From NCBI GenBank assembly GCA_039602395.1, contig JBCNJP010000007.1, positions 125,166,952-125,230,951 on the forward strand: 64,000 nucleotides of DNA. Direction: 5' to 3'. The position numbers and the translations under genes were made by a program. Below are positions 1 to 10,710 of the stretch, in pieces (the first letter of the stretch is position 1; each line of letters begins with the position of its first letter). The notes under the pieces are model-generated. The model saw nothing but the letters and a program-made list of their open reading frames with translations. It did no database searches and was not told where the DNA came from. This stretch comes from Deinandra increscens subsp. villosa. Taxonomy: Eukaryota; Streptophyta; Magnoliopsida; Asterales; Asteraceae.

Positions 1-654
1 GATGCGGTGGTCAATGTGCTTTCGGAACTTGAACCAGAAACACAGCAGGAGGCGCCAATAGCATTCACAGGTCGAAGCCGGCCCCTGTTCTATATTGAGA
101 ACAAAATCGAACCAGGTAGCTGGCTTATTTTTACAGACCAGGGAAGTTTTGAACACCATCCTTACAACTGTGGATTGGAGTTACAGTATTCACCAACTCT
201 GGTGTTGCACTATACCAAGACCCTGAACATCACTGCACCCTCTCCATGCCCAACTATGCTCACAACGATCTCATCCTACACTACTTCAAGCGGCTGACAA
301 CCTACAACCTGGAGAGTCAGCTACTGGTATTTTCACCGACAAAACAACTATTTACTTATGTCTTTTATTACATAGCTATCATTACCGGTTTACTTATACC
401 TTATAATAATAACTTACTCCAACATCCAAGTTTACAATCAGGCAATTCTAAGGTTTGGACTGACTGAGTTTACAGTGAAGATCCTATGGATCGGGCAGGA
501 TGGAATCTACCCTCCATTAAGGATGAAAGCAGACTGGACAGCATTCTTCTAGACAACAGGTCTTCCTCCGCACAAGCTACTGCGCTTCCAACTTTAGGAG
601 GAACGTCCCCAACCGGATGAAACTGCCCTATTTGATGTGTGTTAGTATTTGTTG
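1..654 (+). pseudogene. Unidentified gene remnant
   Basis: An open frame runs from the window edge to 297 (ATG at 7), and a second coding-like stretch at about 478-654 reads through two stops. The protein-like text holds the segments WLIFTDQGSF, IGQDGIYPP and GLPPHKLLRF, which look like a decayed protein and not random translation. I cannot name the family; a plant B3-like or transposon-captured fragment is possible but unproven. The 5' end lies outside the window. Confidence 0.25.
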
Positions 655-786
655 GTTTGCTTGCAGCAAAATCTACTTTGCCAAACTTAAACTATTTCTA
701 TGTTGCTTCTACACCATTAAACTACAACTGTTTTTATAATTATATAGGCATGGTACTATTGATAATGATGTGAGCACAAGCATATC

Positions 787-1107
787 ATGTATACGACCAT
801 ACTGAACATGTTGGGGTTGGTTAAAATTTCCCCCGGCCATGCATCGCACGGGCCTGTCAAAAGCTTGCTGGAGGAGAATAGAAGAGTACTAGACACTGTC
901 CTTGACCAATATATTTCCCCCTTTCGATATTCTGCTGCATTCCTGCTACGTGATGAGATTGAAGCGAATGAAACAACACTACGGAAGCTGGAAGCACTAC
1001 GCAGGGACGCTGAAGAAAAGGAACGTGAAATGCTGCATTCCCACCAAACATGTATATGTTGTTTGATGTTCTTTTTCTTAATATCATCTTTTGACATCCA
1101 TACTTGA
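787..1107 (+). CDS. Hypothetical 106-residue ORF of unknown origin
   Basis: This is a short open frame with a charged, helix-prone middle (residues about 55-85, rich in Glu, Arg and Leu) that could form a coiled coil. Its N-terminal part overlaps a repeat that recurs about 520 bases downstream, so it may be transposon-derived and not a real gene. I do not recognise the family and see no promoter or intron signals that I trust. Confidence 0.15.
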   Translation: MYTTILNMLGLVKISPGHASHGPVKSLLEENRRVLDTVLDQYISPFRYSAAFLLRDEIEANETTLRKLEALRRDAEEKEREMLHSHQTCICCLMFFFLISSFDIHT

Positions 1108-1384
1108 TCACGTTATGTGGGTTGGTCATATAAAGTGTAATTGTCTTCTATTAAACTTTCATGAATTTTGGCGAATTGATGGTGTGTATTATCTTTAGCA
1201 AATACACTGAATATATGACTATTGCTAATGCCCCAAAATAGTTATAAAGCTTCTTTACTTACACTGTTACGTTTTTTCGCAAGCACTGGTGTGATCAAAA
1301 CCATTTCACGTATACAAACATACTGAGCATGTTACAGTCGGCCAAAGTTCCCCCCCGGCCGTGCATCGCACGGGCCTGCACACT
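797..1384 (+). repeat. Duplicated hairpin-bearing repeat, interrupted by the gap
   Basis: Two copies of a roughly 65-base sequence lie at 797-862 and 1317-1384. Both run from CATACTGA(A/G)CATGTT through a C-run to a GC-rich palindrome and CGGGCCTG. In the second copy CCGTGC (1359-1364) pairs with GCACGG (1368-1373) around an ATC loop. GC-rich hairpins of this kind occur near Helitron 3' ends in plants, but no Helitron terminus is identified. The second copy ends at the assembly gap. Confidence 0.4.
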
Positions 1385-1884
1385 NNNNNNNNNNNNNNNN
1401 NNNNNNNNNNNNNNNNNNNNNNNNNNNNNNNNNNNNNNNNNNNNNNNNNNNNNNNNNNNNNNNNNNNNNNNNNNNNNNNNNNNNNNNNNNNNNNNNNNNN
1501 NNNNNNNNNNNNNNNNNNNNNNNNNNNNNNNNNNNNNNNNNNNNNNNNNNNNNNNNNNNNNNNNNNNNNNNNNNNNNNNNNNNNNNNNNNNNNNNNNNNN
1601 NNNNNNNNNNNNNNNNNNNNNNNNNNNNNNNNNNNNNNNNNNNNNNNNNNNNNNNNNNNNNNNNNNNNNNNNNNNNNNNNNNNNNNNNNNNNNNNNNNNN
1701 NNNNNNNNNNNNNNNNNNNNNNNNNNNNNNNNNNNNNNNNNNNNNNNNNNNNNNNNNNNNNNNNNNNNNNNNNNNNNNNNNNNNNNNNNNNNNNNNNNNN
1801 NNNNNNNNNNNNNNNNNNNNNNNNNNNNNNNNNNNNNNNNNNNNNNNNNNNNNNNNNNNNNNNNNNNNNNNNNNNNNNNNNNNN
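1385..1884. other. Assembly gap (500 N)
   Basis: Exactly 500 N characters, a conventional placeholder for a gap of unknown size. Frames crossing it are meaningless. A GC-rich segment (GATCCGCGCTTCGCCGCGGG, 1906-1925) lies directly to its right and may belong to the same repeat family as the left flank. Confidence 0.98.
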
Positions 1885-1925
1885 ATTATTATTACTAGTA
1901 AAGTGATCCGCGCTTCGCCGCGGGT

Positions 1926-2400
1926 CGTGTGTTATTTTCACCTCAATATGTATGTATATCTTCGACGCTTTACCGCCAATCGTGTGTTTTTTTATACCTT
2001 CATTTATATTGTTAACACTTTCATTTACATGACTGGATCTCAATTATCCTCCTTGTACTTGTATATCTTCTGTTGTTAGGTAATCTAGAGATTGAAATTA
2101 AGAATCGATTACTATTCATTTATATAATATGATGTTTTAAGTTCTACGTTTTAAACTAATGTACTCATTTCAATTTCAAACTTCTATGTAGAAATTATGT
2201 ATTTTTGTTTTTTATCTATTAAAAGATCTAGTCAATCTCTATATTTTTGCATTCATTTCGTTTTCAATATTTTCTATCAAAGTATCCAACGTTAGGAAAT
2301 TGAACTTTTTTTAAACATCAATGTCAATTTTGTTTTGCTATTATGTATTTGATTTCAAGTTTCAACTATAATTTTTTTAATACAATTTGAAACTCCATAT
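1926..2400. other. AT-rich intergenic sequence, nothing recognised
   Basis: No open frame, tandem repeat or terminal inverted repeat that I can support. Long T-rich and A-rich stretches only. Confidence 0.5.
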
Positions 2401-3165
2401 CAAACATGATATATGGCTCAGATGAGAGTTCATCATAATCATAAATGAAACTAAGCAAACCATTGATAGAAGGCTCAGATTAAAGACCATAATTGCCCAA
2501 GTAAACTTACTAAATCAGCCGACAAAAGATAACCACAAAAGATAACCGAGAGGCAAGGTTCAAACAGAAGCAAGAAATTTCATATCAGACATAACAACAA
2601 CGTTGGGAAATTAAACCATTGTAAGCTCAGATCCTAAGGATCTTCACAGACGCAAACCTTAACAATATCGAAACAGAATAAAGGAATTCCCTATCAGATA
2701 CAAAGAAGATCATCAGCAGTAGTCATGAACCGCTACTCATATAACTAAATAAGAAAATCAAGTAACACAAAAATAAACTCAGGTGTAAAAATACAAACAG
2801 GCTAAGATCTGTGAAGAAGCATCATCACAACCTAAAATTGTGAAAAACAAAAAACATAACCCATTTGTAAGAGAAAAAGTAGGCTCAGATATGTGAAGAA
2901 AGATCATCATAGCCTTAAACAGACCAATTTCAAGCAGCAACAAATAACTGTAGCCTTAAACAGACCAATTTCAAGCAGCAACAAATAACTGTAAGACACG
3001 AAGTAGGCTCAGATCTGTGAAGAAAGATCATCATAGCCTTAAACAGATCCAATTTAAAGCAGTAACAAAAAACTATAAGAGACGAAGTAGGCTCAGATCT
3101 GTAAAGAAAGATCATCATAGCCTTAACCGGAGCCGATATCGAGTAGAAACAAATCACCATAAGTA
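2400..3165. repeat. Degenerate minisatellite built on GGCTCAGAT...GATCATCAT
   Basis: The phrase GGCTCAGAT followed by TGTGAAGAAAGATCATCAT and TAGCCTTAA recurs with increasing fidelity toward the right end. The last clear units begin near 2881, 3006 and 3089. Inside the array a 41-base segment is perfectly duplicated in tandem (2910-2950 and 2951-2991). Older, diverged units are visible near 2410, 2471, 2626 and 2800. Confidence 0.75.
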
Positions 3166-3189
3166 AAGATCATAGCATCCGTAATCAGT

Positions 3190-3860
3190 AAAGAACATTC
3201 CAATCTGGGCTCCCAATTAAAAGGCTGGAAACCCTAGATCATCAACGGAGTCAAAATCAATAGCAATCGTTCATATTCCGGCGACGGCTTCGATGAATGC
3301 CACCAATCGCCGGTAAAATCAAATCAAATAGCAACAGAAAAGTCGCACACTTCGTTAACTCAACGCTGACGGAGCAACGATCAACGCAACCCTAAACCAA
3401 CAAACGGCGGCCGTCACCGACTAACGAACGGCGTGTAAAGCCATCTGCCATTGACAATTGTCGACGGTAAGAGGGATGAGTGCGGTCATCGGACACGTCG
3501 TTAACTCAACGCCGACGGAGCAACGATTATGTCGCTACATCAGCGGAGCATCGACGGCTCGAGCGACGACCAAGGGAACCCTAAACCAACGAACGATGGC
3601 CGTCCAGACAACGAATCAGTGCACAAAACACCAACCACGACACAACAGCAGCCGTAAAAATGTCCGCCGGAGCAACCAAAAACCACCGACGAACGTAGAC
3701 ACACCAACAGTCGTACAAAACAGTCGCCAGATATACCAAAAACCACCGAGGAATGCATCTTAGCTCTTGATTTCTTTTTAGAAAGAGGTTGAAGAGAAAG
3801 GAGATTTGAAGATGCTGTACAGTAAGAGAGAGAGAGGATAGAGATAAATCTCTTCTATAG
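3190..3860 (-). other. Gene-leader-like sequence on the minus strand, with an internal duplication
   Basis: Read on the minus strand this stretch has CT-rich tracts (3800-3835) and TAGGGTTTCC/TAGGGTT motifs, features common in plant 5' untranslated regions. The segment around 3355-3420 is partly duplicated at 3500-3610, both copies sharing GTTAACTCAACG and CCCTAAACCAAC. The open frames here are compositionally biased and I do not regard them as genes. It could be a captured promoter/leader or the edge of an unrecognised transposon. Confidence 0.3.
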
Positions 3861-4044
3861 AGATGATTTAAATGCAAATAAAACAACTGTAAGTTATCGG
3901 TGAGAGTGAAGTGACTCACCACCCACCTCCCATATTGTCCATTTAGAAAAAACCATGTGGCAAAAACAGTAAGTTTTAAGTGTACACCTAGACTTATCAA
4001 ATTGATAATAAATAAATTATTATTATATTATTATTATTATTATT

Positions 4045-4270
4045 ATTTTGTTTTTATCCGATCGCAATAAGTATAGCAAAGGAATTGATTGTGTAATAGG
4101 TACAATCGTGTAATATAATTTTTTTATTTTTATATTTTCGATCTCAACGAATTTACCACACGAGTTAATGGTGCATAGGTAGAGTTATGTAATATAACTT
4201 TTAGGTCATATGCTCAATGCTTAATAGTTTAAGCGTTTGGCTGTTACGCAATTTTTTTATGGTTTTCTTT
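4045..4270 (-). repeat. Dispersed repeat copy (family also at 50105-50530 and 59325-59510)
   Basis: The reverse complement matches two plus-strand stretches elsewhere. Shared landmarks, on the minus strand, are a run through GCTTAAACTATT, AAAAGTTAT, a pyrimidine-rich CTACCTATG/CTACACC segment, AACTCGTGTGGTAAATTCG and GAGAT(C/T)GAAAAT. No coding capacity. The class is unknown; the copy at 50105-50530 appears partly self-complementary, suggesting a foldback element. Confidence 0.45.
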
Positions 4271-4504
4271 ACTTAGCATTACAATGGTTTTGTGTGTTCG
4301 CGTTACTCCCGCAACAACACGCAGGTTTCAAAATCTTGTTTGTAATATTGTAGCCTATTTATTTTATTATAACTAGTGGAATTCCCTGACTCCTCGCAGC
4401 GGGAATCCCATACACACCAGGATAAAAATATTGTGGCCTAAGATCCCTGATATAGAATTGATCAATGCTGATCGGTTTACGGAAGAAGGCCTTTAAGTAA
4501 TACT

Positions 4505-5715
4505 CAAACGACCTGAACATAAAACATAATGATCTGAACATAAGACACAATAACGAGTATTATACATAATGTCGAGTATTAGACATAATGATAATATCAC
4601 ACACTCAAAATCCACCTGCGGAGTATCACCGCATAGGATAAACTAGGATCTGAGTCATCAGACACACAGAATGACTCTATATGAGTAAAACCATTTGAAA
4701 ACATCAAAGTTAAGTTTTGACGTTTTACGAAAGTAATGAAGTTTAAAGCAAGTTTTGAAAGTTTTGTGCATGCAAGGGCCCGCCATAAAATAAAGTTCAA
4801 ACACGACCACAAGTTTAAATCAATGAGCATGGACTCCCAATGTTGCATCCTAACCTAAGCCGCCTAAGGACTTGAGAAGAAACATGGTAAGTGTTAACAC
4901 AAGGTTGGTGAGTTCACAATTTTAAATGAAACAAGTATGATATAAAAGATTATCAAAAGTAAGGTAGCATGACTACCCGATAGATAGATAGTCTATCATG
5001 ATTTGTAACACATAGTGACCGCGTAACTAGTGCTGACTTTCGAAATTGCATTTCCCACCATGCAATGTCGTGCATGATGATGCTAGGAAAATACAACACT
5101 CGTTCAACTCCCTATTGGGCTAGAGCGACTAGCTCGGGTGGGGTTGGTCAGGCCCAGTAGTGCTACCCAATATTTCCTCGCTATTCACAACGTTAAAGGT
5201 ACGTTGCAAAAGGACTTTAGTATGGCAAAAAGTTAACCACCTCGCTATTCACAAATTAGATGTTACGCAAGTCTTCTCCCCCCATAATGAAAACAGTAAA
5301 AGTACGGGTTGTAAACTCACCTTGGGTGTGTGCTAATAAGTAAACCAAAAGCTGCAAAAAGGGTCGGTGATTCGTCTCGACCTCAATTTTTGCATGCAAT
5401 TTATCGTCCGTATCAATTTTTTATTAATCACCCATGTGTCAAGACTCAACTTTGTGTGTGATATTTTGTGTTATGATTTACGAATACTAGACTCATCTAA
5501 TACTCTAATTGACACACTACACTCATATACTTGATTTCCCGATTTATAAGTTTAAGTCGTTGCGGGCCTCACCCGACGGGTCAGATTGTTATAGATAAAT
5601 ACATATTACACAATGACCTAAAACATAAGACACAATGATTTGAACATAAGACACAACATGGTTTGAACATAAGACACAATGATCTGAATGTAAGACACAA
5701 TGTGTCTTTTTGTTA
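4505..5715. repeat. Short tandem repeats of CATAAGACACAATGATCTGAA flanking an LTR fragment
   Basis: Imperfect direct repeats of about 18-21 bases, variants of ACATAAGACACAATGATCTG, occur at about 4505-4590 and again at 5610-5710. They bracket the LTR fragment at 4595-5580. The simplest reading is one minisatellite split by insertion of the LTR sequence. Confidence 0.5.
4595..5580 (-). mobile_element. Gypsy LTR fragment (minus orientation)
   Basis: The left edge (TATCACACACTCAAAATCC) matches the ends of the LTRs at 6214 and 61878. The order of landmarks is also shared: a GTGTTAACAC...TTGGTGAGTTCAC box (4895-4916), a GGTGGGGTTGGTCAGGCCCAG box (5138-5158) and an AACTCACCTTGGG box (5315-5330). 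It is shorter than its relatives and has no primer site or coding region beside it, so it is a truncated or solo LTR. The right limit is approximate. Confidence 0.6.
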
Positions 5716-5802
5716 TTAAAAAAAGACACGATAACCAACAGAAAGATACAAATGACAAGTAAGCTACTATGAGACTTGTTGTTCAATTACATAGAGGGTA
5801 AT

Positions 5803-6208
5803 TGTCACACCCAGATCACACGGTATCGCAGGCATGTGACGGAATGGAATCATGGTCATGGTTATAAAGAATTGACCTTTATATGATAGAAAACATGACA
5901 ATAATATTAAAGAAATACATTAGTCATACACAGTTGAATTGCAGCGGAAAGTTAAGTAGGACATTATTTAATGTAATTCAAATATGACTTGTTTAGGATT
6001 AAAGAAAGCATAATTATCCGATCGGCGATCGGGATTACAAATATTTCAACTAGTTTCATAATGGCATGCAAGTGACCATGAGACCATATAATACATGACC
6101 CAAATAAAGGACTTCCATTCATATGTGAGCATGATGAATATCTGAGAATCATCAGTTTAAATATGTCAACAATACAATTGGAGAGTTCACAAGTTTAAGG
6201 ACTCAATG
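5803..6208 (-). mobile_element. Second minus-oriented gypsy LTR fragment, outer host of the nest
   Basis: Begins TGTCACACCC, an LTR-terminus signature, and is not followed outward by a primer-binding site. It is interrupted at 6209 by the solo LTR and should resume at 46547. I could not find its other end or target duplication (expected near a GTAAT match), so its size is unknown. Confidence 0.5.
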
Positions 6209-6213
6209 TAAAG
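6209..6213. repeat. Target-site duplication TAAAG (left copy)
   Basis: TAAAG directly precedes TGTTACACCCCC at 6214 and recurs at 46542-46546 directly after GGTTGTCACA. Five-base duplications are typical of LTR element integration. This pair proves that the LTR halves on each side of element 1 belong together. Confidence 0.85.
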
Positions 6214-6806
6214 TGTTACACCCCCAAGTTCCACTAACGGAGTTTTACCGTGTGGGCTGTGATCCAGACCAGGACTCGAGTCATTAGTTACATCATACAT
6301 AAGTTAAGGGTTCATAATGTAAATATATTTCCAAACGGGAAATATCAAAACCAGAGTTAAAGTTTAGCGAAAGCTCATAAAAGTTATGTTGCGCAAAACA
6401 AGCGCCCGATAAGTAAAGACCAGTCCAAGTTGAAAAGATTTGAAAACAAATTCCCAAAATAAAAAGTTTTAGCCAACGTACGTGCCCAAAAATCAGATTC
6501 TCCTAGCGTCCTGCAAACTGCAAAGCATGCATAAGAGCAAGTGTCAACTAATGTTGGTGAGTTCACATAAGCACATAAGTATAACTAGTATAGATATGCA
6601 GTACGAATACAACAGTCTTTATTCGTATATAAGTATGTATATTACAAGTACAATCCATATCGTAGGTAGCGAGCCTAAGTTCATGTCACTAAAACGTTCA
6701 CAACCGAAGCTGACAAATTAGTTGTAGGAATAATTCCTTACGTGTTTTGCCTTCCCTGTGTCTACTCGATCACGGTAAGTTAGGCTGACATTGTCCTTAG
6801 TCCGAC
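6214..6806 (-). mobile_element. Solo gypsy LTR, left part
   Basis: LTR terminus TGTTACACCCCC at 6214, continuing to 6806, where element 1 is inserted; the rest lies at 44176-46541. The combined length is about 2.96 kb. Orientation is minus, because the 6214 end resembles LTR 3' ends (GGGTGTNACA when reversed) and the far end reads TGTGACAACCGG on the minus strand. It holds the TTGGTGAGTTCAC box (6552-6564) shared by this LTR family. No primer site or coding DNA adjoins it, and it is flanked by TAAAG on both sides, so it is a solo LTR. Confidence 0.8.
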
Positions 6807-9508
6807 TGTGACACCTGACAAAAACACCGTACTGCAAATCATAATTTAACAGAAATAATTATTAATTTATAAAAGTTTAGATTAATATTAGCCGGTGAAA
6901 TAAGGAAAAATATATATATTGTTGACAAACGTTCGTGACAACCTAAGTTCCAATCAAACCGGTATTCATCAAAAAGGCAGTATACTCCTAAAATAATTGG
7001 TAAATCAAGTATGTCAAAAACTGTTTTGGATTATACCATTACGAGCGTAATTTTATTTCGGTAATTTTCATATAATCACTTTTATGTTCGGTGACTAAAA
7101 ATATACTGGTTATACCGCGGTTTATCAGTATTATACCAGTTAACCACCTAATACTACTATATATATGTAGTTGGCATGACACTTGTCTCGATCTTGTGCA
7201 CTAGAAGCCACCATTTCTTCTAATCTTTACAAGTAATGATGCCTATACTATAGGCAATCATTAACTCAAGGATTTAAAAAGTCTACATGAAGCATGCATA
7301 CACTCCACACTCACCATCACTCACTCTCTCTCCTCCCTCTCTCCCTCTTACGGCCGAAACCCCCCCCCCCCTTTTCCTCTCTCTAAAATCGAAAACCATC
7401 ACCATCATCCAAGAACTTGATCCAAATCAAGCAATTTCAAAACTAGGAAGATCAAGACTTAAGGATTCAAGCTTTGGAGTGTTGCCATTCTTTCCACCTT
7501 CCTAAAATCTCTAAGTATGGAGTTCCCTCTCTCTCCACTCTCTCTCTAGAAAGTTAGTGATTTAGCTTGAATTTTGATCCTTCAAAACCTAAAAGCTGAT
7601 GATTTTTACAAGTTGAATAGTTTGAATCTAAAAAACAAGAAGATTATTGACATGCATATGTTGATTTGGTGATTTTATTAAAAACCCCACAAGAATTCTT
7701 AATATTTTGAAGTTTAAATCTTAACCTTGTTGATGATGGTTGTGAAAAGATGATGAAATGTTGAATGTATGCATGTGTGTGTTGTGGGTATATATATATA
7801 TGCATGCATACGCAGTGGCGAAGCTTGAAAAAAGCTAGTGGGGGGTCGGGATCTATATAAAAAAATTTCACAACTAATATGGGGGGTCGAAACCGGAGCA
7901 TATCGAAATTTTCTACATGAAAATTATATACTCGTTACATCGCAAAAAAAATTTCGGGGGGTCGGGCGCCCCCTCCCGCCCCTTATATCCTTCGCCACTG
8001 TGCATACGTGCGTATGGGTGTATATATATACATATGTGTTTTGAATCTTGAATGCATACATACATATGTGTATGCGTATGTATATGTGTGTTGTATATGG
8101 GTGCATAGGCCATGTATGTCTGTGAAGAATGTATGTATATATATACATACATGCATGCATCGAGATGTATATGTATATATACATGTAAAAACAATAATGC
8201 ACCTATTATCTAGAAACCTTGGAAAAAGACAACTTTTTCTACCAAAAAGTAATAATTTGTCATACATAAACTAAATATTTTAAAAACATTATATTTATGT
8301 ATATGATTTAGAAAAATAAAAAGATTTCATAAAAATAAGTCAATATACCTTATATTGCGAAACTATGTCGTAAAAAGCCAAAAAACGTCGTATTCGACTT
8401 AAATTTTGTAAACTATTTTTGTAAAAATTTCAAAAGTATATAATTGACTTATGAGAATAAATAAATAAAAAAAGAAAAGATTATTTTTGAGAATATGGTT
8501 AATGATTGAAACTATAAACGGTTGTTGATCGGGTCACCATCGGCTTGCTAAAAATATAAAAATTTAAAACTTATAAATTATCATCGGACTTTAATAAGTT
8601 GGAGGATCAACTTATGTATTAAAAAGACTTGAGTCCTTACGTGACCTTTAATTGATAAAACAGGGCGTAATCGGGACTGTTAGGCGGAACCGTCTTATCG
8701 GCTTATCACTGTGAGTTTCCATAGCCCCACTTTTACTATTTTAACGTTTTGGGGGAAAATATGCCTGATTTATATAATTAAAGATGACATGAATCTTATA
8801 AGTGACATGTGATGGCCTTGAGTTTGGTTTAAAATTTTGTCCCTCGCTGTTTATTTATTTATGCCATAATCATTAGCTCCGGTAAAGGGGACGTTGTTTA
8901 TATTGATAGATCTATCGGGTGTGACAACCCGCCCCTGGTCAATCGCGCTGGTCGTATTCTAGATTGGGGTAATATAAATAGAAAGGGGCGTGTGGACGTT
9001 TTGGTTTGATTATGGGCTCAATGGTTAGATCACTATCGTAAATCTAGCTAATTTACGTTAAGTCATTATAAGGGATATTGCATGATAATTATGTCATTGG
9101 TATTGATTAACACCGGTTGAGGTGTTGGATTATTTATTCCGGGAGCATGGCTCGCCGAGTGTTTTATTTAAAAACTCTATGGAACTCACCAGCTTTATGC
9201 TGACCGATTTTATTTTGGGCATATTTTCAGGGTAATTTATGACGATCATGGATATGGGCAAGTACTGGTTGGACTAGCGTTAACGTTGGCTTGTTTGGGA
9301 CCGCTTGAGTGTCTGAATAATGTTTTAAATAAACTTGTGTTTGTAATGATGGTACTATCGAATAACTAACAACTTTTGAAGAATGATTTTCTAACTCAAG
9401 TTTACACAACCAACAGATTTTCAATTAACGCTTAGTCTAATAACACAATTACCAAGTTCCGTTACCACCACCGTGAACGTTTTCCGCTGTGATTTTTGGG
9501 GTGTCACA
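6807..9508 (+). repeat. Element 1 5' LTR
   Basis: 2,702 bases, against 2,498 for the 3' LTR. Nearly all the difference is the hAT MITE at 7813-8000 plus its duplicated target. It contains a TATA-rich stretch at 7158-7166, a CT-rich leader at 7310-7390 with a long C-run, and an alternating purine-pyrimidine tract at 8009-8190. It ends GGGGTGTCACA. Confidence 0.93.
7813..8000. mobile_element. Non-autonomous hAT-type MITE in the 5' LTR of element 1
   Basis: 188 bases with terminal inverted repeats CAGTGGCGAA / TTCGCCACTG and an exact 8-base target duplication TGCATACG at 7805-7812 and 8001-8008. The 3' LTR of element 1 keeps the uninterrupted site with a single TGCATACG (near 42656-42663). An 8-base duplication and CA(G/T)-type termini are diagnostic of the hAT superfamily. 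No transposase is encoded. It inserted after element 1 did. Confidence 0.95.
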
Positions 9509-9513
9509 GAAGT

Positions 9514-9524
9514 TGGTATCAGAG
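9514..9524 (+). other. Element 1 primer-binding site (tRNA-iMet type)
   Basis: TGGTATCAGAG lies six bases after the 5' LTR end. It is complementary to the 3' end of plant initiator methionine tRNA and would prime minus-strand DNA synthesis. Confidence 0.9.
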
Positions 9525-9632
9525 TCATCGGTTGTAGTGAACTAGTGAAACTAGTCTACAACGAAAAAGTATGCCAACACTTGCCATCCATGAGGTAAAA
9601 ACTTGTTTAATTATTTGAATATTTATTTAATT

Positions 9633-10416
9633 ATGACTAAGCAGGCTTGTACGGATATTCGTATATTACAGATGTCAGGTTTTGATATGTTGGGATTTGG
9701 TGCGGGATGCGACTGTCAGAACGGCCAGCACAATGGCTGGGTGTTTGATGACAGCGATGATGATGTGATGAATGTGTCACCTGGAGTCACTATACCGGGT
9801 GCTCCTGTTGTTGAGAGGCCACCCCGATATGGTTTGGTCTACTCACGGAGACGACACCGGGGAGCTCCAGCTGGCACTGCCGTTGGTACGGGAGATGTAG
9901 CAGGTTTAGGAGGGGAGCAGGTGGATGAGGTGACCCGTCCTGCTGTTCCAATAGTTATGGATGCGGTGGTGTCCACATTTGAGATTTGAGAGGGGTGAGT
10001 CATCCCGAGGCCCGACCTCCGGGACTCCAGATTCCAGATTGGGGTTACTGATGGCCCGTTATGCTGAGTTGCGGGATCGTACCTCCTCTTTGGAGGAGAA
10101 GACCCCAATTATTGATGAGTTGGTGACAGGCACCAACTATCTGTCAGGATTGTTTGATATTCAGTATTTGATCAACCAGGGGTTGATCGACAGGATGCTT
10201 GGTCAGGAGCTCTGGGCGATGGAGCAGCAGCACGTTCAGGATACGCTGCACCATCGGACCAGCGCCGTTGAGGCGAGTGTAGCAGCGGCCTACCAGACTG
10301 CTGCTATTGCTCGTGGACAGGCAGATACTGCTATGGCACTGATAGCTGCTTGTTTGACCATGTTATCACATCTATTGATGTCTAGCGGCGGCGGAAGCGG
10401 TGGACCTCATCATTAG
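9633..10416 (+). pseudogene. Element 1 upstream ORF of unknown function
   Basis: Two overlapping frames (to 9989, and 9961-10416) read as one protein broken by a tandem 7-base duplication, ATTTGAG at 9977-9983 and 9984-9990. The N-terminal part is acidic with DDSDDD; the middle holds Arg-rich PPRYGLVYSRRRHR; the C-terminal part is Ala/Gln-rich, probably helical, and ends in a Gly/Ser tail. An extra small ORF between the primer site and gag is unusual for a gypsy element. Function unknown. The exact start is uncertain (ATGs at 9633 and 9672). Confidence 0.5.
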
Positions 10417-10710
10417 GTCATTATTGGATGCACCACTTATTTTGAAGGGATTAACACTGACAGATAGTCTTAGTTTGACAAATTTTGATTTTGTTTATGA
10501 TTCAGTGTAATTTCCTTAGAAACTTATTAACTTTTGATGGTATTATGATGAATGATGGTATCTTATTAGAATGAAACAATTGGATTATAATTATGAAGTG
10601 ACGAATTGTAATTTTGATATTAATTGTGGTGTATGTAATCATCTTATTTGGATGTTGTCTTTTTATTTCTAAATTGTCATTGATGATGTGTATAGAAGTT
10701 ATCCACAACT
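10417..10710 (+). other. Non-coding spacer between upstream ORF and gag of element 1
   Basis: About 294 AT-rich bases with no supported feature. The gag ATG at 10711 follows directly. Confidence 0.5.

Noticed and set aside
1306..2043. Open frames spanning the first N run
   Set aside because: They are open only because N codons cannot be stops; the flanking residues show no coding character.
3458..4000. Overlapping frames on both strands near 3.5-4.0 kb
   Set aside because: Compositionally biased, overlapping on opposite strands, no recognisable domain; better explained as an untranslated or promoter-like region.
7913..8274. Several overlapping Tyr/His/Ile/Cys-rich frames on both strands (also at 42560-42929)
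   Set aside because: They come from alternating TATA/CATACA microsatellite DNA in the element 1 LTRs, appear on both strands in several frames, and have no domain.
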